From Bacteroidota bacterium (GTDB lineage: Bacteria; Bacteroidota; Bacteroidia; Bacteroidales; VadinHA17), in contig JADKBL010000014.1 in assembly GCA_016718875.1 (NCBI GenBank), positions 1-64,000 on the forward strand: 64,000 nt of DNA, written 5' to 3'. Numbering within the stretch: the first letter of the stretch is position 1; each line of letters opens with the position of its first letter. The translations under genes were made by a program, and so were the position numbers. Below the pieces are notes generated by a model that saw only the letters and a list, made by a program, of their open reading frames with translations, did not search any database and was not told the DNA's origin. Positions 51,956 to 60,649 of this stretch are shown in pieces.

Positions 51956-53164
51956 TTATTTCTTCTTAGCATAAATCTTTTCAAGTCTGACAAACTTTGG
52001 CATTTCACCTGCAAGAGGTTTCATATAGTCTATGAACTTTGAAGATACATGATTACCTTCTTTATTAAAATAGTCAAGTGGCATCGGTTTGGCTGACACA
52101 GCAACTTCCTTAAGAGGTACTTTGTCAAATGCAATTTTATAAGGTCTGTTCGAAAGACGCTTAATGCTTACCATGACTCCTGATTCTCCCTTCTCAGCAA
52201 GCTTAACAGCCTCAACGCCGCATTGATAAGCCTCCTCGAGATCGACCTCTGATGCCCTTGCAAAGTCGCTCATTATAAGTGATTCTGTAATCTGGAACTC
52301 ACCGCGGTAACCGAATTCATCAACTATCATCCGGTGGAGATTTGTTGCAACACTTGCTCCGCCCATTGCACCGAATTCTGTATTGTTGAACTTATCCTTA
52401 GTTGTTGATGCACTTACAGCCGTTCCGTCAGCATATTTCAATCCTTCACCGCATACAATTGAAACCCATCCATATGACTTAATACATTTGTCAACATCTT
52501 TCAGGAACTTGTCACGGTTGAAATGAAACTCCGGACAATAAATAAGGTGAGGTGCATCTTCCTCGCTTTTCCTTGCCATGGCAGTAGCTGCTGCAAGCCA
52601 GCCTGCATCTCTTCCTATTGTCTGGTAAATCACAAATTTATCAACCCGCTGCATATCCCTTGCAAGTACTCCGCCCTGTAAAACATTAAGAATATTTGAA
52701 CGTGCAGCAGAAGCAAAACCCGGGGTATGGTCAGTGCCAAACAGGTCATTGTCAACTGTTTTTGGAATTCCTATCCCGTGCAGTTCATATTTTTGTTTTT
52801 TACAATATTCTTCCACTCTGTGAATTGTATCCATGGTATCATTACCTCCAATAAGGAAAAAATACCTGATATTGAACTTTTTCAGTACATTCAGGATAAC
52901 AGGAAAATCCTTCTCCTGAACTTTATGACGCGATGATCCAAGTGCTGAAGATGGCGTTTTACGCAAACCCTTAATAACTTTGGAGGGTTGCTTGCCAAGG
53001 TCGAAAATCAGCTCCTGCATGAATCCTTCTATCCCATAGTTCATCCCATAAATATTCTGTATTAAGGCCGATTTCATTGCCTTCTCAATCACTCCCGCCA
53101 GACTTGAATTAATTACAGATGTCGGTCCGCCTGACTGTCCAATAAGTGCATTCCCTTTGATCAT
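51956..53164 (-). CDS. 6-phosphofructokinase, PPi-dependent type
   Basis: The 402-residue protein has the PFK landmarks ALIGQSGGPTSVINSS, FFLIGGNDTMDT and GIPKTVDNDLFGTDHTPGF, and IGRDAGWLAA. Asp after the GGN (where ATP-PFKs have Gly) and the Lys in PKTVDND are the changes that mark pyrophosphate-dependent enzymes. It would reversibly phosphorylate fructose-6-phosphate with PPi. The ATG at 53164 begins the PFK fold; a longer frame upstream has no homology. It heads a tight run of genes with the PIG-L and SIS genes. Confidence 0.88.
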   Translation of the reverse strand: MIKGNALIGQSGGPTSVINSSLAGVIEKAMKSALIQNIYGMNYGIEGFMQELIFDLGKQPSKVIKGLRKTPSSALGSSRHKVQEKDFPVILNVLKKFNIRYFFLIGGNDTMDTIHRVEEYCKKQKYELHGIGIPKTVDNDLFGTDHTPGFASAARSNILNVLQGGVLARDMQRVDKFVIYQTIGRDAGWLAAATAMARKSEEDAPHLIYCPEFHFNRDKFLKDVDKCIKSYGWVSIVCGEGLKYADGTAVSASTTKDKFNNTEFGAMGGASVATNLHRMIVDEFGYRGEFQITESLIMSDFARASEVDLEEAYQCGVEAVKLAEKGESGVMVSIKRLSNRPYKIAFDKVPLKEVAVSAKPMPLDYFNKEGNHVSSKFIDYMKPLAGEMPKFVRLEKIYAKKK

Positions 53165-53295
53165 AATTTTTAGAATTCTTTTTTTAATATTATTCGTTAA
53201 TTCCAAGTACGTTTTAATTCCCTGATACTTTAAAACCACCTCTTGCAGTGTACCTTCAAAACCCACCCCTTGCCCCTCCCTCCTTCTTCTGGGCC

Positions 53296-53327
53296 ATTGC
53301 GCCGTTGTGCCGTTGCGCCGTTGCGCC
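53296..53327 (-). repeat. Four tandem GGCGCAA-type units after the CBM9-like gene
   Basis: On the minus strand four 8-bp units of the GGCGCAAC/T/GGCACAAC type begin 1 base after the stop codon of the CBM9-like gene, in the sense of that gene. This is the same family as 5588-5611 and 12814-12837. Confidence 0.9.
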
Positions 53328-53328
53328 G

Positions 53329-53982
53329 CTACACAAACTTCAGCATCCCGAAATATTCCGGCTGATGGTAATCGGGATTCTCAGTCCCAACCGGATTCCA
53401 TGTAACATAGTGTGGCACTGAAAGCATATCACCACATTTGTAGAAATTGGCCCTGAAGGTTTTCCCTTTAAGATCACCGATCTTATGATGGAAGAATACA
53501 TCAACCGGGATTGCTATGGTTATTGACCATTCAAACTTTCCCGTTTTTTCCTTTACAGGTTTATCTCCAACAGTGCTCTTTCTTCTTATCCTTGAAATGA
53601 TTGCAGGATCAGCTCTTTTGCTGTCAGCCCTTCCGGTTCCTGTTCCTAACAAAATGGTACCAATGCCGTTAAATTCAAGATTATAATATATCCCGTCATT
53701 TTCAGGAGACACAAAGAATTCAACACAGGAATCTTCGCAGACCATCTGGTTGGACTCAGTTTTTTCAGCTTTAAAATAATCTTCTGTAACATAATATTTC
53801 AGAAAGATTTCCCTGTCGCCATATGCAATAGTAAGCTTTACATCAGGTTTGTATTCATATCCTTTCCAGTTGAGGGTATTTATCTGAAGCTTCTCATCCT
53901 GTTTATCGAGAGCTACAGAAACTTCATCAAGATCAGGTATTTCTTTACTAAACCGGATCTTCTTTACTTCTGCAATTTTCAT
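53329..53982 (-). CDS. CBM9-like sugar-binding domain protein
   Basis: The 217-residue protein is a single domain of the CBM9-like fold: IFLKYYVTEDYFKAEKTESNQMVCEDSCVEFFVSPEND, YYNLEFNGIGTILLG, WSITIAIPVDVFF and FRANFYKCGDMLSVPHYVTWNPVGTENPDYHQPEYFGMLKF. Such domains bind carbohydrates. No signal peptide is visible, which is unusual for a glycan-binding domain; it may be cytoplasmic or exported by another route. The gene is between the ROK2 and PFK genes on the same strand. Confidence 0.82.
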   Translation of the reverse strand: MKIAEVKKIRFSKEIPDLDEVSVALDKQDEKLQINTLNWKGYEYKPDVKLTIAYGDREIFLKYYVTEDYFKAEKTESNQMVCEDSCVEFFVSPENDGIYYNLEFNGIGTILLGTGTGRADSKRADPAIISRIRRKSTVGDKPVKEKTGKFEWSITIAIPVDVFFHHKIGDLKGKTFRANFYKCGDMLSVPHYVTWNPVGTENPDYHQPEYFGMLKFV

Positions 53983-54048
53983 TCTGAGTATGGTTTGTTC
54001 AGGTGTTGGTACACCAAATTTACAATTATTTTTATTACCCGTAAAAGG

Positions 54049-55002
54049 TTATTGTTTCTTAAGCTCATTCCATCCAAGAGCTGCTGCACCAAGTACTGCA
54101 GCATTGCTTTCGGAAATTCCTGATGGCAGAATCTTCACTGTTCCTCTGAAAATTGGCATCACATTTTTGTCAACATATTCCCTGACCGGATTAAAGAGAA
54201 TGTCTCCGGCTTTTGTAAGACCTCCGAATAAAAAAACAGCTTCAGGACTTGAGAAGACAACTGAATTGACAATCGCCAAACCAAGCATTTCGGCTGTGTA
54301 ATTCATTGCCTTTACAGCAACAGTATCTTTTTTAGAAGCAGCCTCTGCAACAATCTTTGATGTAAGTGCCGATGGTGCAATATCCCTGAGAGGGCTCTCA
54401 TCCTTTGTATCACAAAGAATCTGAAGGACTGTCCTTACCATTCCAGATGCCGATGCATAAGTCTCAAGACAACCTTTTTTGCCGCATCCGCATTCCCTGC
54501 CACCGGGAACTACAGTTGTATGCCCCAGCTCTCCGGCAAATGCAGTATGGCCGTAAAGAACTTCACCATTTATAACTATTCCACTGCCCAAACCTGTACC
54601 GAGTGTAAGGACAATGAAATTCTTCATGTCCCTGGCGCCTCCGAAAACCATCTCCCCAACAGCTGCGGCATTAGCGTCATTTGTTACAACTACAGGAATT
54701 TTGCTCTTTTTCTTCATCATTTCAGCAAGGGGAACAATCCCTTTCCATGGAAGATTGGGTGCAAGTTCAATTGTACCCTTGTAATAATGTGCATTAGGTG
54801 CACCGATTCCAATCCCGATAAGATCGTGATCCTCTTTTACAAGTTTACTGATTGCACCTGAAAGGGCTGTAACAAAATCATTGATATCGGGATAGTCCCT
54901 TGTTAATATTCTGTCTTCAGAAAGAACCTTGCCTGATTTGTCAACGAGACCATATATGGTATTTGTTCCGCCTATATCAACACCGGCTACAACCTGTTTC
55001 AT
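54049..55002 (-). CDS. ROK-family sugar kinase (copy 2)
   Basis: The 317-residue protein parallels the first copy: VAGVDIGGTNTIYGLVDKSG, VVVTNDANAAAVGEMVFGGARDMKNFIVLTLGTGLGSGIV, ELGHTTV and the zinc motif CGCGKKGCLETYASASG. It also lacks a DNA-binding domain. Two non-identical kinases in one operon may handle different sugars or anomers. It is the first gene of the run; a TAAGTTTG box lies 5 bases upstream. Confidence 0.9.
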   Translation of the reverse strand: MKQVVAGVDIGGTNTIYGLVDKSGKVLSEDRILTRDYPDINDFVTALSGAISKLVKEDHDLIGIGIGAPNAHYYKGTIELAPNLPWKGIVPLAEMMKKKSKIPVVVTNDANAAAVGEMVFGGARDMKNFIVLTLGTGLGSGIVINGEVLYGHTAFAGELGHTTVVPGGRECGCGKKGCLETYASASGMVRTVLQILCDTKDESPLRDIAPSALTSKIVAEAASKKDTVAVKAMNYTAEMLGLAIVNSVVFSSPEAVFLFGGLTKAGDILFNPVREYVDKNVMPIFRGTVKILPSGISESNAAVLGAAALGWNELKKQ

Positions 55003-55006
55003 AGTT

Positions 55007-55014
55007 CAAACTTA
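55007..55014 (-). promoter_or_regulatory. Possible promoter box of the amino-sugar operon
   Basis: On the minus strand TAAGTTTG matches TAnnTTTG and ends 4 bases before the ATG of ROK copy 2, so a leaderless transcript would result, as for dnaG. Confidence 0.45.
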
Positions 55015-55067
55015 TTTATTACTATATATTTTTTAATATCTACTCATGCCAAGTGGAAACTGCCTAG

Positions 55068-56901
55068 CTATTTTTTACTTCCTAACGACTTCATTTTAAC
55101 ATCCTTCTCATACCTGACTCCTACATCCCAATCCTGATCAATCTCAAATTTTGCTTTTACCTCTATCTCTTTAGAATAGTAAGAAACAGCTTCAGGCATT
55201 CTCCCTTTTGTAAAATCCCCGGTTGTCCATTTCCCGTTTCCATCAGTATCAAATATGATTTTCGCCCTGTAATTGCCGGGTTCAAGCAGAGGAAATTCAA
55301 CTTTCCCGTCACCATTTCGCTTTGCTTCTCTTATCAGGTTTTTCTCTGTCTTATCCAGAAGCTGAATTATCAAATCACCCTCGCTGTTCTTAATAGTGAA
55401 AACAAGTTTGCTGTATGTATCGACAGACTTCTGGGAAATCTTTATACCTATTGAGTCGGAGCATTCTCCGTAGTAATTCTGTAAAAGCACCTGAATCTGC
55501 TTCGAAGAAATACTTTTTATCAGGCAGTATGTCGAAATCAAAATAATACTTTGTTGATGTAATAGAGTCTTTTCTGAAAACAAACGGGACTTTTAATGTG
55601 TCTTTCTTTATAATATCAACCAATTTTATCATTGATGTATCAGGCTCACGGAGAGGAGTTTCTGCCTTGAACATTATCTGCTGGCCCGGTTTTGTTAATC
55701 CTCCGGGTATATTGTTTGTAATCTGAAGCGATACAGGCTTTTTAATAACCGACGATTTGGTTGCCTTGGGCGGAACATACCTTAACTGTACGGTATCGGT
55801 CTTAGTTTCCACTACTTTAGCCGTATCAGTTGCCGGGTAACGGAGAATTGTTGTTACCTGATTCTGATTGTACAAAGCTGAGTCGGTAAGCCAGACAATC
55901 AATGTATCTCTCTGAATACCGCGTTCGATCAGGTATGAGTTACTGTCAGCGTCCGGAATTCTAAATTCAAATTCCATTGTGTCGGGAGGCAGTGAGAGTA
56001 CATATTCAAGTTTATTCTTTAGTTTTCTTTCTGATGACTGCAGAAATCTGGCAGTAGGCGCCTCAGTATAAAGCATCAGCTTGTTTTTGCCTGTAAGCGG
56101 AATTGTATCTTTGGGGTTTATCTTCGGTGTGAGCTTTTTGGTGGTTTTTACAGGTGGCGCTTTTATAATCGTAACTGTATCTTTTACAACCGGAATCCAG
56201 TTACTGTCAGCAGTAACGTATATTGGTTCATTCAAAAAAGCAAATGCTTCTGTTTCAAGATTATATGTCTTGTTGTTATCGGCATCCTCCAAAGCATATA
56301 ACCGGTATTTACCAGGTCTGACATTATTTAAGCGATAATAGCCAAAACGGTCGATAAGTGCAATATAATCAGGCATCTGCTTTTTTACAGCAGAATCAGC
56401 AAGTACTCTGTGCATAAGAACAAAAACCTTTTCAGGAACCTCAAGGTTATCAGCCAGGAATACATTGCCGGTTACAGAGAGTGAATCAAGCACATCACCT
56501 GTCGAAAAAACAAACGAATAATCTTCAAGTATATTCCCTTCATTCAAATCTTTTATTGCATCCTGGAAGTTAAGTAAATAGGTAGTGCTGTCCTTAAAAT
56601 CCTCTTCGAATTCAGCAATAACGGTTTTGCCTCTTATCCACACTTTTGGTTTCTTCTTGGAAGGAGGAGAAACCAGCAGATTATCATTGATGTTGTCCAG
56701 TGCAACATATTCATTTAAAGTAATTTCGACCTTATATCCTGAATATCCGGTTCCCCCATAAGGAGGTACTGTCTCAACAACAACCGGCGGTTCTTTGTCT
56801 CTCGGGCCTCCTGATGGTCTTCCAATTTTAGCACATGAATTGGCCAGCAGAAATATCAGAATAATTATATGAAACCGTATCAGAATGGATTTACTCATCA
56901 A
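55068..56901 (-). pseudogene. Ig-like (Big_5) lipoprotein with one frameshift
   Basis: The N-terminal frame (56901-55390) starts with a lipoprotein signal (IIILIFLLANSCAK). It carries the Big_5 pattern (PPVVVETVPPYGGTGYSG, KTVIAEFEEDFKDSTTYLLNF) and a carboxypeptidase-like fold (YRLNNVRPGKYRLYALEDADNN). It ends after FEADSGAFTE in wrong-frame sequence. The second frame continues YYGECSDSIGIKISQKSV down to 55068. Removing one A at 55475-55476 (plus strand) joins GAFTE to YYGECSD, a natural reading. The rebuilt protein is about 600 residues, probably an outer-membrane or surface lipoprotein. Confidence 0.8.
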
Positions 56902-56926
56902 TTACAAATAATTATAATAGCAGTTA

Positions 56927-56934
56927 CAAACATA
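56927..56934 (-). promoter_or_regulatory. Promoter box before the Ig-like gene
   Basis: On the minus strand TATGTTTG matches TAnnTTTG, about 25-30 bases before the start codon near 56901. Confidence 0.5.
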
Positions 56935-57047
56935 CCATATTTTTTAAAGAAAAAACCAGAAATCAGCTCTTGTTCCATGTCACAGGTTTCAGGTTTTGAT
57001 CCGACCCGGAAACATAAACCTGTAACCTGTAACTAAAATAAATTTTC

Positions 57048-57055
57048 TACCTTTG
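57048..57055 (+). promoter_or_regulatory. Promoter box before lgt
   Basis: TACCTTTG matches TAnnTTTG and is 24 bases before the lgt ATG. Confidence 0.6.
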
Positions 57056-57079
57056 GTCCCAATGTAAAAATTATCACAC

Positions 57080-57886
57080 ATGTTCTTCCAAATCGTACCC
57101 TGGGATGTCAATCCTGAAATATTCCGGATAGGTTCTTTCGCCGTAAGGTGGTATGGCCTCCTTTTTGCCTCCTCTTTCTTCTTTGGATATATTATTATGA
57201 ATAAGATATTCCGGAATGAGAACCTTGGAGAGGATGTCCTGGACAGGCTGACAATATATATGGCTATCGGTGTAATTGCAGGAGCCAGAATCGGGCATTG
57301 TCTATTTTATGAACCCGCCTATTATCTTCAGAATCCTCTTGAAATACTTATGATCTGGCACGGAGGACTTGCAAGTCATGGTGCTTCAATAGGTATACTT
57401 ATCGCCCTCTGGATGTTTAAGAATAAAGAGAAGAAAGATTATCTCTGGATCCTCGACAGAATTGCAATAGTTGTAGCTCTTTCCGGTTTCTTTATCAGAA
57501 TGGGAAACCTGATGAACTCTGAAATATATGGCGTTGAGACTACAGTTCCCTGGGGTTTTGTTTTCCTGAGAAACCACGAAGTTGCCCCAAAACATCCTAC
57601 ACAGATATATGAAGCACTGGTTTATCTCTCAATTTTCATATTGCTGTACCGTATCTACTGGTCAAAGAAAGGAGAACATATACAGGGGCTGCTGATAAGC
57701 CTGTTATGTATCATGATTTTCACAGCCCGGTTTTTTATAGAGTTCCTCAAAGAAGATCAGGTTGCCTTTGAAGCTACAATGAAGATCAACATGGGCCAAT
57801 GGCTGAGTATCCCATTTATTTTGCTGGGAGTCTACTGGTTATACATAAGTGTCAAAAGAAATAAACGGGCAGTTATAAAGAGATAA
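57080..57886 (+). CDS. lgt: Prolipoprotein diacylglyceryl transferase
   Basis: The 268-residue inner-membrane enzyme moves diacylglycerol from phosphatidylglycerol to the lipobox Cys of prolipoproteins. It has about seven helices and the Lgt signature GFFIRMGNLMNSEIYG near residue 135, preceded by IWHGGLASHGASIG. Several lipoproteins in this window would be its substrates. Its stop codon abuts that of the TetR gene on the other strand (TAACTA). Confidence 0.95.
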   Translation: MFFQIVPWDVNPEIFRIGSFAVRWYGLLFASSFFFGYIIMNKIFRNENLGEDVLDRLTIYMAIGVIAGARIGHCLFYEPAYYLQNPLEILMIWHGGLASHGASIGILIALWMFKNKEKKDYLWILDRIAIVVALSGFFIRMGNLMNSEIYGVETTVPWGFVFLRNHEVAPKHPTQIYEALVYLSIFILLYRIYWSKKGEHIQGLLISLLCIMIFTARFFIEFLKEDQVAFEATMKINMGQWLSIPFILLGVYWLYISVKRNKRAVIKR

Positions 57887-58471
57887 CTATTTCTTTTTCA
57901 GGATCCCGTTAAACAGAACATCAAGAATAGCATTAAGCCTGTTCTCAATATTTACCTCTTTTTTCATCCAGAACAGGGGAACTTCCAGTCCCTTAAGAGT
58001 TGTCTGAATTGCAAGGGCCGTATACTCACTGTTTGCAATGGAAAAAACATTTTTCCTATATCCGTCATACAGTATTAACCTCAGTATAGCAAGCTCTTCC
58101 CGGTCATATTTCTCACGTATTGTTTCTATAAAATCAAAGTGATCGAGGTTCTTGTCAAAGATCGCATTATAGTAATTTGAAAGTTTTTCGAACGATTTCA
58201 TTCTGACAAAAACATATTTTCGCATCTTGTCAGTAGGAGATTCAACTGACTTTATAGCGGTAGTAAGCTCATTTCTAAGGATGTTAGCCTCATGAAGCAC
58301 TACTGCCTCAAAGATCTCCTCCTTGCTTTCAAAATAGTAATAAATTGAACTTTTTCCCATTTTAAGAGCCCTGGCTATCTCATCCATGGTGGTTTTCCTG
58401 AACCCGTAATGACTGAAAATCTGACCCGCTGTCAGTATAACCTTCTTTCTAAACTCCTCTTTATCAATCAT
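57887..58471 (-). CDS. TetR/AcrR-family regulator
   Basis: The 194-residue protein has an N-terminal TetR helix-turn-helix (KKVILTAGQIFSHYGFRKTTMDEIARALKMGKSSIYYYFESKEEIF) and a helical ligand domain. I take the ATG at 58471; a longer frame upstream has no homology. The target genes are unknown. No clear palindrome was seen just upstream. Confidence 0.88.
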   Translation of the reverse strand: MIDKEEFRKKVILTAGQIFSHYGFRKTTMDEIARALKMGKSSIYYYFESKEEIFEAVVLHEANILRNELTTAIKSVESPTDKMRKYVFVRMKSFEKLSNYYNAIFDKNLDHFDFIETIREKYDREELAILRLILYDGYRKNVFSIANSEYTALAIQTTLKGLEVPLFWMKKEVNIENRLNAILDVLFNGILKKK

Positions 58472-58623
58472 ATACCAAAATCCCGTTATGTCCCTGTTGA
58501 AAGAAACAAAGATAATAAATAATAAATGTTTAAACAAGTTTTCGAATGATTCGGTCGAGAATTCGAAAAAGATAATTTATACCTTTCCCCCCGAATATCT
58601 AGATGAGACTGTGACAAATTCAA

Positions 58624-58735
58624 AAATCCATTAACCACAGAGAGCACAGGGGAAATTCACAGAGGTCACAGAGAAATAAACATCAAGGATTTACCTTTGT
58701 GTCCTTTGAATTTCCTTTGTGTCCTCTGTGGTTAA
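58624..58735 (+). repeat. CACAGAG-type inverted repeat, AAATCCATTAACCAC subtype
   Basis: It starts AAATCCATTAACCACAGAGA and ends TTTGTGTCCTCTGTGGTTAA. It lies in the 467-base gap between the TetR and mtnA genes, which otherwise holds no gene that I can see. Confidence 0.85.
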
Positions 58736-58894
58736 AAAGCTTTTTCAACAACCTCAACTTATGCTATTTATTCCTGTTCCTAAACTATGCTAAAGCTGAT
58801 GGCAAGAGTTCAGGGTATATTTATTCATCATTCCCTTACCTGTTTGCATAATCTGCGCAATTTTAGAAATCAATTCTTTTTCACTATTATTTAG

Positions 58895-58902
58895 TAATTT
58901 TG
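58895..58902 (+). promoter_or_regulatory. Promoter box of the mtn operon
   Basis: TAATTTTG matches TAnnTTTG and lies 37 bases before the mtnA ATG at 58939. Confidence 0.6.
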
Positions 58903-58938
58903 AGCTTAATTCAATTTTTTAAGAAAATTTCTGCAGCA

Positions 58939-60048
58939 ATGAAGATCGGAAACCAACATTATCAGACTATCTGGCTTGATGAATCCGATCCGTCAGTTAT
59001 TAAAGTTATTGACCAGCAGAAACTCCCCTTCTTCCTTGAGATCAAAGAGCTCAGATCTGTTGAGGATGTATACAATGCAATTGACAGAATGACTGTAAGG
59101 GGAGCGCCCCTAATTGGCGCAGCTGCTGCATTCGGTATCTACCTTGCTGCACTTGAGATATCTGTCAATACAAACCCGCTGTCACATCTTCATAATGCTG
59201 CCAGGTACCTTGTTTCATGCAGGCCTACAGCAGTAAATCTTGCCTGGGCAGTGGACTTTGTAATGCAAAAACTTAACGATGAAATGCCGGTTGAGGAGCT
59301 TGCAGAAGTATCACGCAAAGCAGCTATAGAGATCTGTGATCTTGAAAAGGAGAACTGCAGACAGATAGGAATTCATGGTCTCCCGTTGATTGAGGAGATA
59401 AGCCGGAATAAGAAAGGAGAAACAGTCAATATCCTTACTCACTGCAACGCCGGCTGGCTGGCATGCATCGATTATGGAACCGCAACTGCTCCTATTTACC
59501 TGGCTCACGATAAAGGAATAAAGGTCCATGTATGGGTTGACGAGACCCGGCCCCGCAACCAGGGTGCAAGACTCACTGCTTATGAGCTCGGAGAGCATGG
59601 AGTACCTTATACAATTATTCCTGATAACTCCGGCGGACACCTGATGCAGCATTGTATGGTGGATCTCGTTATTGTCGGAAGCGATCGCACAACCAAAAAC
59701 GGTGACTCTGCCAACAAAACAGGGACCTATCTCAAGGCTCTGGCAGCACATGACAACAATATTCCCTTTTACTCTGCGGTTCCGTCTACATCAATAGATT
59801 TCAATATCAGCGACGGGTTAAAGGAGATTACAATTGAAGAACGCGATCCTGAAGAAGTATTGAAAATAGAAGGCCTTCTTCATGGAAGGATAGAGCAGGT
59901 AAGGCTTTGTCCCGAAAATGCCAGGGCAGCAAACTTTGGATTTGATGTAACCCCGGCACGGCTTATTACAGGCATAATTACCGAAAAAGGTATTTGTAAT
60001 GCCGGTGTGGATAGTATAAAAAAAATGTTTCCGGATAAATTCAATTAA
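58939..60048 (+). CDS. mtnA: S-methyl-5-thioribose-1-phosphate isomerase
   Basis: The 369-residue enzyme turns methylthioribose-1-phosphate into methylthioribulose-1-phosphate. It belongs to the eIF2B-like family: MTVRGAPLIGAAAAFG, LTHCNAGWLACIDYGTATAPIY with the catalytic Cys, VDETRPRNQGARLTAYEL and VGSDRTTKNGDSANKTGTY with the catalytic Asp. The ATG at 58939 is used because the 13 codons before it are not conserved. The next gene starts 1 base after its stop. Confidence 0.94.
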   Translation: MKIGNQHYQTIWLDESDPSVIKVIDQQKLPFFLEIKELRSVEDVYNAIDRMTVRGAPLIGAAAAFGIYLAALEISVNTNPLSHLHNAARYLVSCRPTAVNLAWAVDFVMQKLNDEMPVEELAEVSRKAAIEICDLEKENCRQIGIHGLPLIEEISRNKKGETVNILTHCNAGWLACIDYGTATAPIYLAHDKGIKVHVWVDETRPRNQGARLTAYELGEHGVPYTIIPDNSGGHLMQHCMVDLVIVGSDRTTKNGDSANKTGTYLKALAAHDNNIPFYSAVPSTSIDFNISDGLKEITIEERDPEEVLKIEGLLHGRIEQVRLCPENARAANFGFDVTPARLITGIITEKGICNAGVDSIKKMFPDKFN

Positions 60049-60049
60049 T

Positions 60050-60649
60050 ATGCAGGGATTTGTAAAGTTCAATTGCCACTGGAGCCAGTCAGGCCCGGTG
60101 ATTTCTGATGAACAATTCGAAATAATAAATAACTGGCGCGACATCCTTTTTAACATGGATCTTATCGGTGCTTATGAGAACGGCGTTGCCTTCGGTAATA
60201 TAAGCATGAGAATTAACGGCACCAACCAGTTCGTTATAACCGGTTCAGCTACAGGTGAAATACCGGAGCTGGAACCCGGGCATTATGTAAAGGTCAACTC
60301 TTTCAATATTGATGACAATGCCGTTCAGTGTGTGGGGCCTCTTAAAGCATCATCCGAATCACTTACCCATGCAGCAATATACATGGCCGATCCCGGAGCA
60401 AATGCTGTAATACATGTACACTGTATTGACCTCTGGAATGAGTTAATCCACAAGCTTCCAACAACAAATCCGTCAATGGATTACGGAACAATAGCCCTGG
60501 CTAAGGATATTTTCAGACTGTTTAAGGAATCAGATGTAATTGAAAAGAGGATTATTATGATGGCTGGTGACCGTGCCGGAATTCTTACTTTTGGTCACGA
60601 CATGGATGAGGCTGCCAATGTTCTTCTCTCTTACCTCAGGAAAGAGTAA
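60050..60649 (+). CDS. Class II aldolase-family protein of methylthioribulose phosphate metabolism
   Basis: The 199-residue protein has the class II aldolase/adducin fold: FGNISMRI, FVITGSATGEIPEL, ASSESLTHAAIYMADP with the Glu, and VIHVHCIDLW with the H-x-H metal pair. The third metal His of the family is not in place; the region reads MMAGDRAGILTFG. Between mtnA and mtnP it could be MtnB dehydratase or the Ald2-type aldolase of the DHAP shunt, which cleaves methylthioribulose-1-phosphate to DHAP and an aldehyde. With no mtnC or mtnD here the second is preferred. Its stop overlaps the mtnP ATG by one base. Confidence 0.8.
   Translation: MQGFVKFNCHWSQSGPVISDEQFEIINNWRDILFNMDLIGAYENGVAFGNISMRINGTNQFVITGSATGEIPELEPGHYVKVNSFNIDDNAVQCVGPLKASSESLTHAAIYMADPGANAVIHVHCIDLWNELIHKLPTTNPSMDYGTIALAKDIFRLFKESDVIEKRIIMMAGDRAGILTFGHDMDEAANVLLSYLRKE

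Noticed and set aside
58738..58938. SAM-related riboswitch before the mtn operon
   Set aside because: No conserved riboswitch core was seen; only a TAATTTTG promoter box is supported.
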